DNA from: Acidimicrobiia bacterium
Lineage (GTDB): Bacteria; Actinomycetota; Acidimicrobiia; IMCC26256; PALSA-610
DNA: 46,715 nt
Direction of reading: 5' to 3'
Assembly (NCBI GenBank): GCA_017882905.1
Contig: JADGOO010000203.1
Span: 1 to 46,715, forward strand
The notes beneath the pieces are model-generated. The model ran no database searches, had not been told where the DNA came from, and was given only the letters and a program-made list of their open reading frames with translations. Positions 18,334-27,159 of the stretch are shown in pieces; positions within the stretch are counted from its first letter, which is position 1, and each line of letters opens with the position of its first letter. The position numbers and the translations under genes are program-made.

Positions 18334-18951
18334 ATGCAGGTGATCGGGGCGGGGCTCGGTCGAACTGGCACCACATCGCTCAAGCAGGCGCTGGAGCTCT
18401 TGTTGGGCGGCCCCTGCTACCACATGATCGAAGTGCGCGAACGCCCGGAAGACCCCGACGTGTGGGGGGATGCCTACGCAGGACGGCTGCCGGAGTGGCG
18501 CGACTTCTTCGCCGGCTACGAGGCCGAGGTCGACTGGCCCGCGTCGCCGTTCTGGAGCCAGCTGAGCGAGGTGTTCCCCGACGCGATCATCCTGCTGTCG
18601 GTGCGTGACGCCGACTCCTGGTGGACGAGCGCGTCCAACACGATCTTCCCCGCGCTCGCCACGTACTTCGCCGACGATGCCCCCGACGACGGCTGGACGC
18701 GCATGGGGCGCGGGATGATGAACACGTTCACTCCCGGTTGGCGCGACGAGACAGGGGCCAAAGCCGCGTTCCTTGCGTACAACGATCACGTGCGCGCTAC
18801 CGCGCCGGCCGACCGGCTCGTCGAGTGGCGAGCGAGTGACGGGTGGGGCCCGATCTGCGCGGCACTCGGGATCGACGTGCCCGATGCTCCGTTTCCCCAC
18901 GAGAACACCACCAAGGTGACACGCGCCGAAATCGGTCTCGACCCGCTCTGA
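18334..18951 (+). CDS. Sulfotransferase-family protein
   Basis: A 205-residue protein starting with GAGLGRTGTTSLKQALE, the 5'-phosphosulfate-binding loop of the sulfotransferase family that is often mislabelled as an epimerase. The second PAPS-contact strand is ILLSVRDADSWWTS, with Arg and Ser in the usual places for 3'-phosphate binding. Trp-rich segments (GYEAEVDWPASPFW) and the C-terminal KVTRAEIGLDPL are also typical of this short branch. The acceptor is unknown. The enzyme would be cytoplasmic. The start is supported by a TACGAT -10 box eight bases upstream. Confidence 0.82.
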   Translation: MQVIGAGLGRTGTTSLKQALELLLGGPCYHMIEVRERPEDPDVWGDAYAGRLPEWRDFFAGYEAEVDWPASPFWSQLSEVFPDAIILLSVRDADSWWTSASNTIFPALATYFADDAPDDGWTRMGRGMMNTFTPGWRDETGAKAAFLAYNDHVRATAPADRLVEWRASDGWGPICAALGIDVPDAPFPHENTTKVTRAEIGLDPL

Positions 18952-18993
18952 CCAACCTCCGGTGTCTCCGTGCCGGGCTCTTCGACGACCGGT

Positions 18994-18999
18994 TAGCGT
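18994..18999 (+). promoter_or_regulatory. -10 box close to the binding-protein-like start
   Basis: TAGCGT ends six bases before the ATG at 19006 with no Shine-Dalgarno sequence, suggesting a leaderless transcript. Confidence 0.45.
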
Positions 19000-19005
19000 C
19001 GGCGA

Positions 19006-19971
19006 ATGACTGGTTCGCTCATCCGGGTCGGGGTGCTGCACGATTTCCCGACGTCCGACGAGGGCCGCTCGTTCGAGCGCTACGTGCGCATGGGCATGCA
19101 GCCCGTGATCGACTCGGGGCGACTCGACGACGAGGTCGAGATCATCCACGCGGTCGGTCTCGGGCTACCCCTGCCCGGCGGGTCCGCTCACGCGGTGCAA
19201 CAGGCCTTCGCGTCACTCGTCGACCAAGGTGTGGTCGCCATCCTCGGCCCCGCGATCTCCGACAACGCGATGGTGGTGCGACCGCTCGCCGACGCCGCGT
19301 CGGTGCCGACGCTGAACTACACGGGATCCGAAGAGACCCGCAGCGAGTACGGCTTCCAGTTCCAGATCGGGTCGCTCGAAGACGAGCCGTCGTTTCTCGC
19401 GCAGAACCTTGCCGACCGCGGGCTCACACGCGTGGCCGTCGAGCGCGACCGGTCGTACGTGGGCCGGCGGATGGCCGCGTTCTTCGACGACGCGGCCTCC
19501 GTTGCGGGGCTGACGATCACGGCGCGTGTCGACGCGCAGGCGATCGTGTTCCTCGGTATGTGGGACGCGGCGCGCGAGCTCGCCGCGCAAGGCGTCGATG
19601 TGCCCGTGGTCGGCAACTCGGCGTTGATCTACGGCCATCACGATCCACAAGCCGCGCTCGCCTGGGAGGGCTGGGCGTATCCGGACACTGTGTCGGAAGA
19701 CAACCGGATCTACGCGGCGCTCGGCGACGTGGGCCCGGGTGTTGCCGGTCAGTTCGACATGGGTCGGCTGCTCGGCGAAGCGCTTGCACGCGCCCGCGTC
19801 GCGACCGGACCCGGCATGCTCGACGGCTTCGAGCAGGTGAAGGCGATCCCGTCGGCCACCGGTGAACCGGGCACGCTCATGGGATTCGGGCGCTGCGAGC
19901 GGGGCGCGCTCAAGGGCCGCTATCTCGTCGTGCGGCAGTGGCACGCGGGCCGCACCGTGGCGTGGCGCTGA
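19006..19971 (+). CDS. Periplasmic-binding-fold (type I, branched-chain amino acid receptor-like) protein without signal peptide
   Basis: A 321-residue protein with the fold of LivK-like substrate-binding proteins: RVGVLHDFPTSDEG at the first strand, a helix around QQAFASLVDQGVVAILGPAISDNAM, and PTLNYTGSEETRSEYGFQFQIGS at the interlobe strands. Exported members begin with a lipoprotein or Sec signal, but this one starts directly with the first strand, so it is probably cytoplasmic. No ABC transporter genes are adjacent. It may be a ligand sensor or a regulator using the binding fold. The segment between the two lobes is shorter than in typical 380-400 residue members. Confidence 0.75.
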   Translation: MTGSLIRVGVLHDFPTSDEGRSFERYVRMGMQPVIDSGRLDDEVEIIHAVGLGLPLPGGSAHAVQQAFASLVDQGVVAILGPAISDNAMVVRPLADAASVPTLNYTGSEETRSEYGFQFQIGSLEDEPSFLAQNLADRGLTRVAVERDRSYVGRRMAAFFDDAASVAGLTITARVDAQAIVFLGMWDAARELAAQGVDVPVVGNSALIYGHHDPQAALAWEGWAYPDTVSEDNRIYAALGDVGPGVAGQFDMGRLLGEALARARVATGPGMLDGFEQVKAIPSATGEPGTLMGFGRCERGALKGRYLVVRQWHAGRTVAWR

Positions 19972-20149
19972 GCGCTCCCAGTAGCCGACAACACCAGGTG
20001 GTGGCCCTGCGGCACGACAGTTGCGTAGACCCGTCCACCTGAACCGCAGGCCGTGCTCCGCCGGAGCATGGAGGCGCTCGCCCGGGCCGACTCTGTGGCC
20101 TCCGACACCCTGAGGTCCCGCGCCCGCGGACGCGTGGCAGGCTGTTGGT

Positions 20150-21571
20150 GTGCGCCCTCTGACGTCCCGCCGTACCTCACCGCGCGCTGCGCGCCGACTC
20201 GCTGCGGCCTGTGTCGGCGCGGTCGCCTTCGTCGCCGGCGTCCCACCGGCATCGGCGACGGTTGCGGTGCAGCAGGTCTCCGTCGACATCACCGGATCTC
20301 GCAGTGCCGCGAGTGGTGCCCAACACGACACCGAGGTCGAGCCGGTGACGGCCACGTGGGGTTCCACGATCGTGGCGACGTTCCAGGAAGGTCGCTTCGC
20401 AAGCGGCGGCAGCGGCGCGGCTGCGGCCGGTTTCGCAACCTCGCTGAACGGCGGCGGCACCTGGATCACCGGGGTCCTGCCCGGCGTGACCACGTCGAGC
20501 ACGCCGGCGGGTGTGTACCCGCGCACTGTGAACATGACGGTGGCGTACGACGCGAAGCACGCGCAGTGGCTCATCACGAACAACGTGTCGTCGTTCACCG
20601 GTGTGCACTGGTACTACACGGCGTTGCTGGTGAGCCGTTCGAGCGACGGCGTGCACTGGGGCACCCCTGTGACGGCGGTCATCGGCCCGAACCCGCCCTC
20701 GATCCGTCCCGACAAGGGTTGGATCGCGTGTGACAACACGCCGACGAGCCCCCACTACGGACGCTGCTACGTCACGTACATCTCGCAGGCGCTCAACCGC
20801 CGTTTCCAGATGGTGCACTCCGACGACGGTGGCCAGACATGGACGGCTCCCGTCGGCACCGCATCGAACGCGGTCGGCTATGACCCCATCCCGATCGTGC
20901 GCGCCGACGGCACGGTGTTCGTGGTCGGCACGGCCAACCTGCTGACGCAGGTGGTCGCGTTCCGATCCACCGACGGTGGCCTGTCCTGGACCGATCCTGT
21001 GCTCGTGAGCAACATCCAGCTGCACACGCTGCCCGCCAGTCTTCGCACGCGCTCGAAGCCCTCGGTCGCGATGGATGCTGCCGGCGTTCTGTACGTTGCG
21101 TGGTACGACTGCCGCTTCCGGAGCACCTGCTCGAGCAACGACATCGTGGTATCGCACTCGAGCGGCGGTGTGACGTGGACGGCGCCGAAGCGCGTGGCCG
21201 TCGACGCCACCACGAGCGGGATCGATCACTTCGTCGCCGGGCTCGGGGTCAAGCCGGGAACTTCGGGTGCCACCGCGCGCCTCGACCTCGTGTTCTACGA
21301 GCTGCGCGCGGCATCATGCAACGCGTCGACGTGCGCGATCGATGCGGTCACGACCCATTCGACGAATGCCGGCGCCACCTGGTCGGCGCCCGTTCGCCTC
21401 GACAGCACGCCGATGCGCACATCGATGCTCCCGAACACCACCATCGGCTTGATGCTCGCTGACTACCACACGGTCGCGTACAGCGCCGGCGTCCCGTGGG
21501 CCGCGGTCGTGATGGCCACGGCCAAGACGGCCACCTTCCATGAGGCGATCTACGGCGCCCGCCTGAGCTGA
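20150..21571 (+). CDS. Secreted Asp-box (sialidase/BNR-like) beta-propeller protein
   Basis: A 473-residue exported protein. The signal peptide is twin-Arg/basic then hydrophobic (AAACVGAVAFVAGVPPASA) with a plausible cleavage after ASA. The mature part has Asp-box turns of the form S-x-D-G-G-x-x-W: SDDGGQTWTAP, STDGGLSWTDP, and the variants SSDGVHWGTP, SSGGVTWTAP and STNAGATWSAP. These mark a six-bladed propeller. The sialidase Arg triad is not obvious, so a glycosidase activity is possible but not shown. Cys pairs (CDNTPTSPHYGRC, CRFRSTC, CNASTC) suggest disulfides. The GTG start follows a 178-base gap. Confidence 0.8.
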   Translation: MRPLTSRRTSPRAARRLAAACVGAVAFVAGVPPASATVAVQQVSVDITGSRSAASGAQHDTEVEPVTATWGSTIVATFQEGRFASGGSGAAAAGFATSLNGGGTWITGVLPGVTTSSTPAGVYPRTVNMTVAYDAKHAQWLITNNVSSFTGVHWYYTALLVSRSSDGVHWGTPVTAVIGPNPPSIRPDKGWIACDNTPTSPHYGRCYVTYISQALNRRFQMVHSDDGGQTWTAPVGTASNAVGYDPIPIVRADGTVFVVGTANLLTQVVAFRSTDGGLSWTDPVLVSNIQLHTLPASLRTRSKPSVAMDAAGVLYVAWYDCRFRSTCSSNDIVVSHSSGGVTWTAPKRVAVDATTSGIDHFVAGLGVKPGTSGATARLDLVFYELRAASCNASTCAIDAVTTHSTNAGATWSAPVRLDSTPMRTSMLPNTTIGLMLADYHTVAYSAGVPWAAVVMATAKTATFHEAIYGARLS

Positions 21572-21591
21572 TCCCGCGCTCCCCGAAATGC

Positions 21592-21620
21592 TTGCGCGCG
21601 CTCGCGCCGGATGCGATGCT
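21592..21620 (+). promoter_or_regulatory. Possible promoter of the SGNH hydrolase gene
   Basis: TTGCGC (21592-21597) and GATGCT (21615-21620) are separated by 17 bases and lie about 40 bases before the ATG. Both boxes match the consensus only partly, so this is a weak call. Confidence 0.3.
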
Positions 21621-21658
21621 GCGCGCCACATTCAGGCGCGGGAGTCCGGGGGGACGCG

Positions 21659-22870
21659 ATGCGACGCAAGCTCGGGGTGTTCATGGTCGCGCTCGGCATG
21701 GCCGGCGCGGCGTTCGGGACCAGCATGCCGACGGCCCATGCTGACGGACCGGGAGTCGGCGCGCCGTGGATCGTGAGCGTCGGCGACTCGGCGATATCGG
21801 GTGAAGCAGGCCGCTGGGCCGGGAACACGAACGGGAGCTCGAGCACCATCGACGCGCTCGGCCCCACTGCGTACTACGACAACGCTACGAACACCGCCGA
21901 GACCATTCCCGGCTGTCACCGTTCGAAGTCGGCCGAGGTGTACATCGGCAACGGCGTCAACGGCATGAACCTGGCCTGTTCGGGGGCCCGCACCTACACG
22001 CAGACGCCGGGCTCCGGTGACTTCAAGCCCGGTCTCGACTTCTTCAGCGACTCGAGCGGTCACCAGGGCCAGGCGCTGATGCTGCAGCAGTTCGCGGCCA
22101 CGCACAACGTGAAGGCCGTGACGGTGCTCATCGGTGCCAACAACTATGGCTTCGCCGACATCGTGCAGACGTGCATCGAGGACTTCCTGCTCTCGCCGTC
22201 GTGGTGGCCCAACTACTGCAACGACGATTCCAATGTGAAGGCGTACTTCACGTCGGCGAACGTCGCCGCGCAGACGACGGCCATCAAGGGTGCGATCCTC
22301 AACGTGCGCCAGGCGATGCTCAACGACGGCTACGCCGACAGCTCCTACAGGATCATCGTGCAGACGTACTCATCGCCGATCCCGAACGGTGCGGGTTTCC
22401 GGTACTCGCAGTCGGGTTACACGCGCCAGGCCACGGGCGGCTGTGGCTTCTGGAACAAGGATGCCGACTGGGCCAATGCCACGGCAGTGCCCACGATCGA
22501 CAGCTCCGTGAAGAACGGCGCCGCGCAGACCGGCCTCACGAACTACGTGCTGCTCGATGACCAGAACGCGTTGGCGGGTCGCCGCTTGTGCGAGAACACC
22601 GTCGGATTGTTGGAGGAGAAGGGCGTCGCCAGCTGGCAGAGCGCCGGCGCGGTCGACAAGACCGAGTGGGTGGATCAGGTGCGCACGGCCACGACCCTGT
22701 TCGGTCCGTACCAGCTCCAAGAAGATGCCCACCCGAACTACTGGGGGCAACTGGCGCTGCGTGACTGCCTGCGTCAGGCGTACAACGGTGGCGCGGCGCG
22801 CGGTGGCGCGTGCACGATCGCGGCGAGCGGTCTGAACGGCTACGGCGAACCCCAGATGTCGCTGCACTGA
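21659..22870 (+). CDS. Secreted SGNH/GDSL-type hydrolase
   Basis: A 403-residue exported esterase or lipase-like protein. The signal peptide is MRRKLGVFMVALGMAGAAF with cleavage predicted after MPTAHA. Block I is VSVGDSAISGEAGRW with nucleophile Ser44. Block II is near NGMNLACSGART, Block III is LIGANNYGFADI, and the C-terminal His358 lies in EDAHPNYWGQLAL. The serine, oxyanion Gly/Asn and acid-His elements of the SGNH fold are thus all present. Six or more Cys in the mature part suggest disulfides. The ATG has a G-rich ribosome binding site seven bases upstream, and the longer in-frame start is rejected. A dispersed hairpin follows the stop. Confidence 0.9.
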   Translation: MRRKLGVFMVALGMAGAAFGTSMPTAHADGPGVGAPWIVSVGDSAISGEAGRWAGNTNGSSSTIDALGPTAYYDNATNTAETIPGCHRSKSAEVYIGNGVNGMNLACSGARTYTQTPGSGDFKPGLDFFSDSSGHQGQALMLQQFAATHNVKAVTVLIGANNYGFADIVQTCIEDFLLSPSWWPNYCNDDSNVKAYFTSANVAAQTTAIKGAILNVRQAMLNDGYADSSYRIIVQTYSSPIPNGAGFRYSQSGYTRQATGGCGFWNKDADWANATAVPTIDSSVKNGAAQTGLTNYVLLDDQNALAGRRLCENTVGLLEEKGVASWQSAGAVDKTEWVDQVRTATTLFGPYQLQEDAHPNYWGQLALRDCLRQAYNGGAARGGACTIAASGLNGYGEPQMSLH

Positions 22871-22883
22871 GCACCCTCACCCG

Positions 22884-22930
22884 AACCAGCGTGACGATCT
22901 CTCAACGTTCGAGAGGTCTTCACGCTGGTT
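22884..22930. repeat. Dispersed hairpin element, copy 3
   Basis: The best-paired copy. AACCAGCGTGA (22884-22894) pairs perfectly with TCACGCTGGTT (22920-22930). After one C/T mismatch, GATCTCTC pairs with GAGAGGTC through one G-U, around the 7-nt loop 22904-22910. It lies between the convergent SGNH hydrolase and CopD-like genes, 13 bases after the SGNH stop codon. No T-run follows. Confidence 0.88.
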
Positions 22931-22955
22931 GGTGGTGGTGTTGCGTGGTCGGGGG

Positions 22956-23369
22956 TCAGCCGGCGAGGAGCACGCCGAGGAATGTGGCGCCGAGCGCGGC
23001 GAGCAGACCCACGCCCGCGAGGGCGCCGCCGAGCGCCGGACGGCGACGCGCGTAGAACGTGTGCGCCACCGTGCAGATGCCCGACACGCCCACGAGGAGC
23101 AGCTTCACCAGCAACGACGTGAGGTAGTCGCTCGACTGATCGCCGACCTTCACGGCGGACAGGTTCCACACGCCCGTGCCGACGAGCAGCGCGAACGCCG
23201 GCCAGGCGATGAGCTGGAAGCGACGCGCGACCGCCCGGGCCGCCTCCACGCCGCCCACTCGCCGCACCACGGGCACGATGCCGGCCAACGCGATCTGCCC
23301 GCCGACCCAGACCGTGGCGCCGAGCACGTGCAGGAACAGCCGGATCGTGGTGGACGTGACCGGCAGCAT
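22956..23369 (-). CDS. CopD-like small integral membrane protein
   Basis: A 137-residue protein with four hydrophobic helices: LFLHVLGATVWVGGQIAL, LIAWPAFALLVGTGVW, LLVKLLLVGVSGICTVAHTF and LAGVGLLAALGATFLGVLLA. The first helix has the H-x4-ATVWVGG pattern of the CopD/DUF2269 group, whose conserved His residues may bind copper or heme. Its small size and lack of CopC rule out a full copper-uptake system here. The frame remains open upstream, but the family sequence begins at MLPVTSTTIRLFLH, so that ATG is chosen. Confidence 0.75.
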   Translation of the reverse strand: MLPVTSTTIRLFLHVLGATVWVGGQIALAGIVPVVRRVGGVEAARAVARRFQLIAWPAFALLVGTGVWNLSAVKVGDQSSDYLTSLLVKLLLVGVSGICTVAHTFYARRRPALGGALAGVGLLAALGATFLGVLLAG

Positions 23370-23460
23370 GAGGCTGACCCTACGGGCTCCGTACGAACAA
23401 CGACCGAACCGCCGTCGGCGGCGCAGTGGGTGGCCGACGGCGTGCCACTGCAGTAGAACG

Positions 23461-24696
23461 ATGCTCGTGGTATCGCTCGATCTCCGGACTCGTCGCGAGG
23501 CAGACATCCGCACCGTCGGCGTGTGCGCCTTCTTCGCCGACGAGCTCCCCGAGCTGATCGCGCGCCACGGCCACCTCGCGATGCCGGGTGCGAGCGAGCT
23601 CGGCATCGAGCCGTTCAGCATCGTCACTCCGTCGGGTGCGTTCACGCTCTCGCTCGGGCGCGACACGATCGTTCTGCGACCCGGCGACGACGGCGCGGCG
23701 AGCGTGGTGCTCGACGATGCCGACTTCTCCGACATCGTCAACGATCTCAAGACGCCGATGACGTTCCTCACTGCAGGCACGCTGCGAATGTCGCGCGGCA
23801 ACGTCGGCGACTTCCTCGACTGGTGGGTCGTGCTGCGCTCGCTCATCGACGGTCGCGCCGTGCACACGCGCGGCGCCATCGCGTTCCGCGACGCGAATCG
23901 CGACGGCGTTGCGCTCGACCTCGCTCGGTCGTTCACGCCGTCCGACGACGACGGTGAGATCGCGCGCTTTGTCGCCGAGACCGGCTTCCTGCACCTTCGT
24001 GGGTGGTTCGATCCTCAGCTGATGCTCGAGATCTCGGCCGACATGGATCGCGCACTGCCCACGTACACACGCGACGACGGCCGTTCGTGGTGGGCGCGCA
24101 CGGCCACCGGCGACGACCGGTGCGTACGGATGCAGTACTTCCAGGAGCACTCGGCCGGCGTGCGCGACCTGCTCACGAGCGACGCCTTCCTGCGCATCGG
24201 TCGCATGTTCTCCGACGGCTATGTGGCCCGCGCCGACGGCAACTGCATCGAGGCGCTCGTGAAGCCGATCGGCGTGATCGAAGGCATCTCCGACGTGCCG
24301 TGGCACAAGGATTGCTCACTCGGTATGCACTCATACCGCTGTTGCGGCCTCACGACGGGCATCTCGGTGACAGGAGCCGACGCACGCTCCGGTCAGCTCC
24401 GGGTGGTCGCCGGCTCGCATCGGGCGCTCGTGCAACCCGCGTTTGTACGGCGCGGGAGCGATCTTCCGATCATCGATCTGCCGACCGCAACCGGTGATGT
24501 GACCGTGCACTGCAGTTGCACGATGCACATGGCACAACCGCCCGTAGATCGAGAACGGCGCGTGATGTACACCGGCTTCGCACTCCCGGCTCACGAGGCC
24601 GGCGGTGAAGCGCAGCAGCGTGCGATGGCAGCGATCGGCGCGGTGCGCGAAGGCGCCTACAAGACGGTCTCGCAGCAGCCGGGCCACGTCGCCTGA
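23461..24696 (+). CDS. SCP2-like sterol-carrier domain fused to phytanoyl-CoA dioxygenase (PhyH)
   Basis: A 411-residue fusion. Residues 20-140 look like an SCP2 lipid-carrier domain: GAFTLSLGRDTIVLRPGDDG, then FLTAGTLRMSRGNVGDFLDWW. Residues 160-400 are a 2-oxoglutarate and iron dioxygenase of the PhyH family: FVAETGFLHLRGWFD, the His-x-Asp motif in VPWHKDCSLG (His282, Asp284), a distal His in CTMHMAQPP (His356), and an Arg in RRVMYTGFAL for 2-oxoglutarate. The enzyme probably hydroxylates a bound lipid or polyketide. The ATG at 23461 precedes the SCP2-like part; the longer upstream frame overlaps the divergent gene and is not used. Confidence 0.85.
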   Translation: MLVVSLDLRTRREADIRTVGVCAFFADELPELIARHGHLAMPGASELGIEPFSIVTPSGAFTLSLGRDTIVLRPGDDGAASVVLDDADFSDIVNDLKTPMTFLTAGTLRMSRGNVGDFLDWWVVLRSLIDGRAVHTRGAIAFRDANRDGVALDLARSFTPSDDDGEIARFVAETGFLHLRGWFDPQLMLEISADMDRALPTYTRDDGRSWWARTATGDDRCVRMQYFQEHSAGVRDLLTSDAFLRIGRMFSDGYVARADGNCIEALVKPIGVIEGISDVPWHKDCSLGMHSYRCCGLTTGISVTGADARSGQLRVVAGSHRALVQPAFVRRGSDLPIIDLPTATGDVTVHCSCTMHMAQPPVDRERRVMYTGFALPAHEAGGEAQQRAMAAIGAVREGAYKTVSQQPGHVA

Positions 24697-24697
24697 G

Positions 24698-24745
24698 CCC
24701 GACCGCCGATGCGCGCGGCGTGCGCCGCGTGCGCCGAGGGTCGGG
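24698..24745. terminator. Nested hairpin between convergent genes
   Basis: An outer stem CCCGACC (24698-24704) with GGTCGGG (24739-24745) encloses an inner stem CGCGGCG (24714-24720) with CGCCGCG (24723-24729), extendable by three more pairs. It lies between the converging SCP2-PhyH and beta-helix genes and could terminate both. Confidence 0.6.
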
Positions 24746-24758
24746 CGTCGAGTGCGCG

Positions 24759-27002
24759 TCAGTGGATCGTGGCCGTGCCGCGGGTACGAGCGACCGTGCC
24801 GCCGATGGGCCGCGTCAGGTTCACGAAGAACGTCCGTGCTCCGGTCGCCGAGCTGCCCGCGACGGTGACCACCACATGGCGGGTCAGCGTGCCCGGATGG
24901 AACGTGGCCGAGCCATTGCGCGCGGTGTAGTCGATTCCGGCGCGGGCGGTGCCGTTCGTGGTGGCGTAGTCGACCGTCACGTCGGCGCTCGCAGCCTGCG
25001 AGAGCGTGATCGTGAAGCGCACGGTGGAGCTGTGACCCTTCGGCCCCGCGACCACCGACACGTCGTCGATCGACAAGGTCGGCTGGCCCGGGCCCGTGGT
25101 GGTCGACGTGGTCGGCCCCGCGGTCGTGGTCGTGGGCAGTGCGATCGTGGTGGTCGTGGTGGGCCCGCCGGAGCCGCCGCCACCGATGGGCGCGGGGTGC
25201 GGCGCGCCGAGCTGGTTCAGCGTGCTCACTCCGAGCGCGGCGGCAACCGACGACGGCAACGGGGCACCCGGGCGCTGCAGCGGGCTGCCCGCGGCAGGGG
25301 AGAAGTTGTTGTTCGTCGGGTCGGCGAACAGCTTGGTGAGGGCGACGTTGTCGGCGGCCACGCTCGCGGCTTCCCGCCCGGTCCCGCTCTGCGTGCTCGC
25401 GAGCGAGGAGAAGCGAGACATCGCCTTGAGCGAAGACTGCCAGTTGACGAGCACCGACGGTGCCACAGCCGTGGGCCGCGACCACACGTTGTGGTCGTCG
25501 AAGGTGACCATCTGTGCCGTCGTGAGGTGCTTCGGCGAGCTGATGTCGAAGCTCTCGAACACCGGCTTCGTGGCGTTGGTGCCGGCGACGAACACGTTGT
25601 TCACGGCGTGCACGTTCGACGTGTCGTAGGTGATGCCGGCGGCGTTGTCGATCGGGTTGCTGTCGTGGCGCGGGTCTTCGTACACCGCGAACTGCGACCA
25701 GCCGTTGCCGACCACCGTGTTGTTCCAGACCTCCGCGTGCGATGCGCCCGAGAGCTTGATGCCGTCACGACCGTTGTTGACCACGAGGTTGCCAACGATG
25801 GTCGCATTGCCCGACACTTCGTAGGCGATGCCGTGGCCGGCGTTGCGCACCATCGAGTTGTTCGCGATGACGGCGTTCGTGCTCGTCACGTCGAACCACA
25901 GCCCGTTGGCGCCGTTGTCGTCGAAGAGGTTGTTGGCGAAGACGCTGTTCCAGGTGTGGGCGAGCTTCGCTCCGGCCTCACCGGCAACGGGTGAGGGCGT
26001 GATGCTGAAGTGCTCCTCATTGGAGAACGCCACTCGGTTGCCCTGGAACACGAGACCGTCGGCGTGGAAGCCGTGGAACCCGTTGCTCCCGCTGTAGAGG
26101 AACAGGTTGTTCGTGATCACTGCGTTCGGCGCGAAGTCGGAGAGGCCCCGGCTCGCGCTCCACGCGAACGTGTCGTGGTCGAAGGTGGCGCCGGGCGCGC
26201 TGTTCACGACCATGCCGTCGGCGACCGAGGTGTAGGTGGAGCCGGTGCGGGCGAACCCGATGCCCTTGACAGCGGCGCCCGCCGCGCTCGACGACAGCGA
26301 CAGCGCCATGTCACGCGCGGTCACTTCCACCGAATGGCCGATCGGGTTGCTGCCGAGCACGAGCGCGTGGTGCGCGCCGTCGTAGTAGAAGCGACCGGCG
26401 CTGACCAACCGCGCGGCTGTCACCTGCGTGAGCGGCGTGCCGTCGATGAAGACCTGGTCGGGAAGTCCGGCGGCCGGGTACACCGGGTCGATGGCGCCCG
26501 ACGGGTAGCAGTTGTGACAGAGCGCGCTCGACCACGACCGCGTCCAGGTGCTGCCGCTCGGCGCGAAGCCCGTCACGATGTCGCTGCCCACGATCCACGG
26601 CTGTTCGTGCGGGTAGGCCTGCAAGGTCGCGGCACGCTTCATCTGGAGCGACTCGCGGTACGTTCCGCTGCGCAACACGATGGTGCCGCCGCTCCGTGCG
26701 ACGGAGAGGGCCTTGGCGATCGTTGCGAAGGGAGCGCTCTGCGAACCCGGGTTCGCGTCGCTGCCCGACGGGCTGACGAACAGCGCGTTGGCGGGGATCG
26801 GGTAGCTCGTGTCGGCGATGGTGGCTTGCTCATAGCCGTTCACGATCGGCCCGGTTGCGTCGGAGCGGTGTGTGAAAGCGGGGATGCCAGCACCGGCGCA
26901 AAAGGAGGTGATCGTGAGCCCTGCGATCGCCCGCCGGCGGCGCCAACCACGCACCGAGCGTGACGACGTACTCGGACGAGATCCCCGAAGTGCGACTTCC
27001 AC
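24759..27002 (-). CDS. Secreted right-handed beta-helix protein with C-terminal Calx-beta domain
   Basis: A 747-residue surface or secreted protein. An arginine-rich N-terminus and the hydrophobic AIAGLTITSFCAGAG act as signal sequence or anchor. LFVSPSGSDANPGSQSAPF and TIAKALSVARSGGTIVLRSG are the entry to a pectate-lyase-like parallel beta-helix; asparagine-ladder coils such as NVVVGNGW-type turns run to about residue 500. A Thr/Pro/Gly-rich linker (TTTTTIALPTTTTAGPTTST) leads to a C-terminal Calx-beta domain (LSIDDVSVVAG, TVDYATTNGTARAGIDYT). A carbohydrate-binding or -cleaving role at the cell surface is plausible; no catalytic residues were identified. The GTG start is tentative. Confidence 0.85.
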   Translation of the reverse strand: MEVALRGSRPSTSSRSVRGWRRRRAIAGLTITSFCAGAGIPAFTHRSDATGPIVNGYEQATIADTSYPIPANALFVSPSGSDANPGSQSAPFATIAKALSVARSGGTIVLRSGTYRESLQMKRAATLQAYPHEQPWIVGSDIVTGFAPSGSTWTRSWSSALCHNCYPSGAIDPVYPAAGLPDQVFIDGTPLTQVTAARLVSAGRFYYDGAHHALVLGSNPIGHSVEVTARDMALSLSSSAAGAAVKGIGFARTGSTYTSVADGMVVNSAPGATFDHDTFAWSASRGLSDFAPNAVITNNLFLYSGSNGFHGFHADGLVFQGNRVAFSNEEHFSITPSPVAGEAGAKLAHTWNSVFANNLFDDNGANGLWFDVTSTNAVIANNSMVRNAGHGIAYEVSGNATIVGNLVVNNGRDGIKLSGASHAEVWNNTVVGNGWSQFAVYEDPRHDSNPIDNAAGITYDTSNVHAVNNVFVAGTNATKPVFESFDISSPKHLTTAQMVTFDDHNVWSRPTAVAPSVLVNWQSSLKAMSRFSSLASTQSGTGREAASVAADNVALTKLFADPTNNNFSPAAGSPLQRPGAPLPSSVAAALGVSTLNQLGAPHPAPIGGGGSGGPTTTTTIALPTTTTAGPTTSTTTGPGQPTLSIDDVSVVAGPKGHSSTVRFTITLSQAASADVTVDYATTNGTARAGIDYTARNGSATFHPGTLTRHVVVTVAGSSATGARTFFVNLTRPIGGTVARTRGTATIH

Positions 27003-27071
27003 GAATACCAGCCCCTCGATCAGCGGTGCTTGCGCACCTCTCCCAATGAGAATGTCGGCGTTCAGGCCGAT

Positions 27072-27088
27072 TTCCCTGAGTTAGGGAA
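27072..27088. promoter_or_regulatory. Inverted repeat in the beta-helix/MetE-like divergent region
   Basis: TTCCCT (27072-27077) and AGGGAA (27083-27088) form a perfect inverted repeat with a 5-base spacer. It lies about 70 bases upstream of the beta-helix start, in the zone expected for its promoter. Confidence 0.4.
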
Positions 27089-27159
27089 CGCCCAAGGAAC
27101 GGCTCGGATCGCGCTACCGCCCAGAGTCCGGCATCGAGTGCCAAAGGAATGAAGACGAC

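Noticed and set aside
20150-21571. True sialidase
   Set aside because: Asp-boxes show the propeller fold but the Arg triad and catalytic Tyr/Glu of sialidases were not found, so no activity is claimed.
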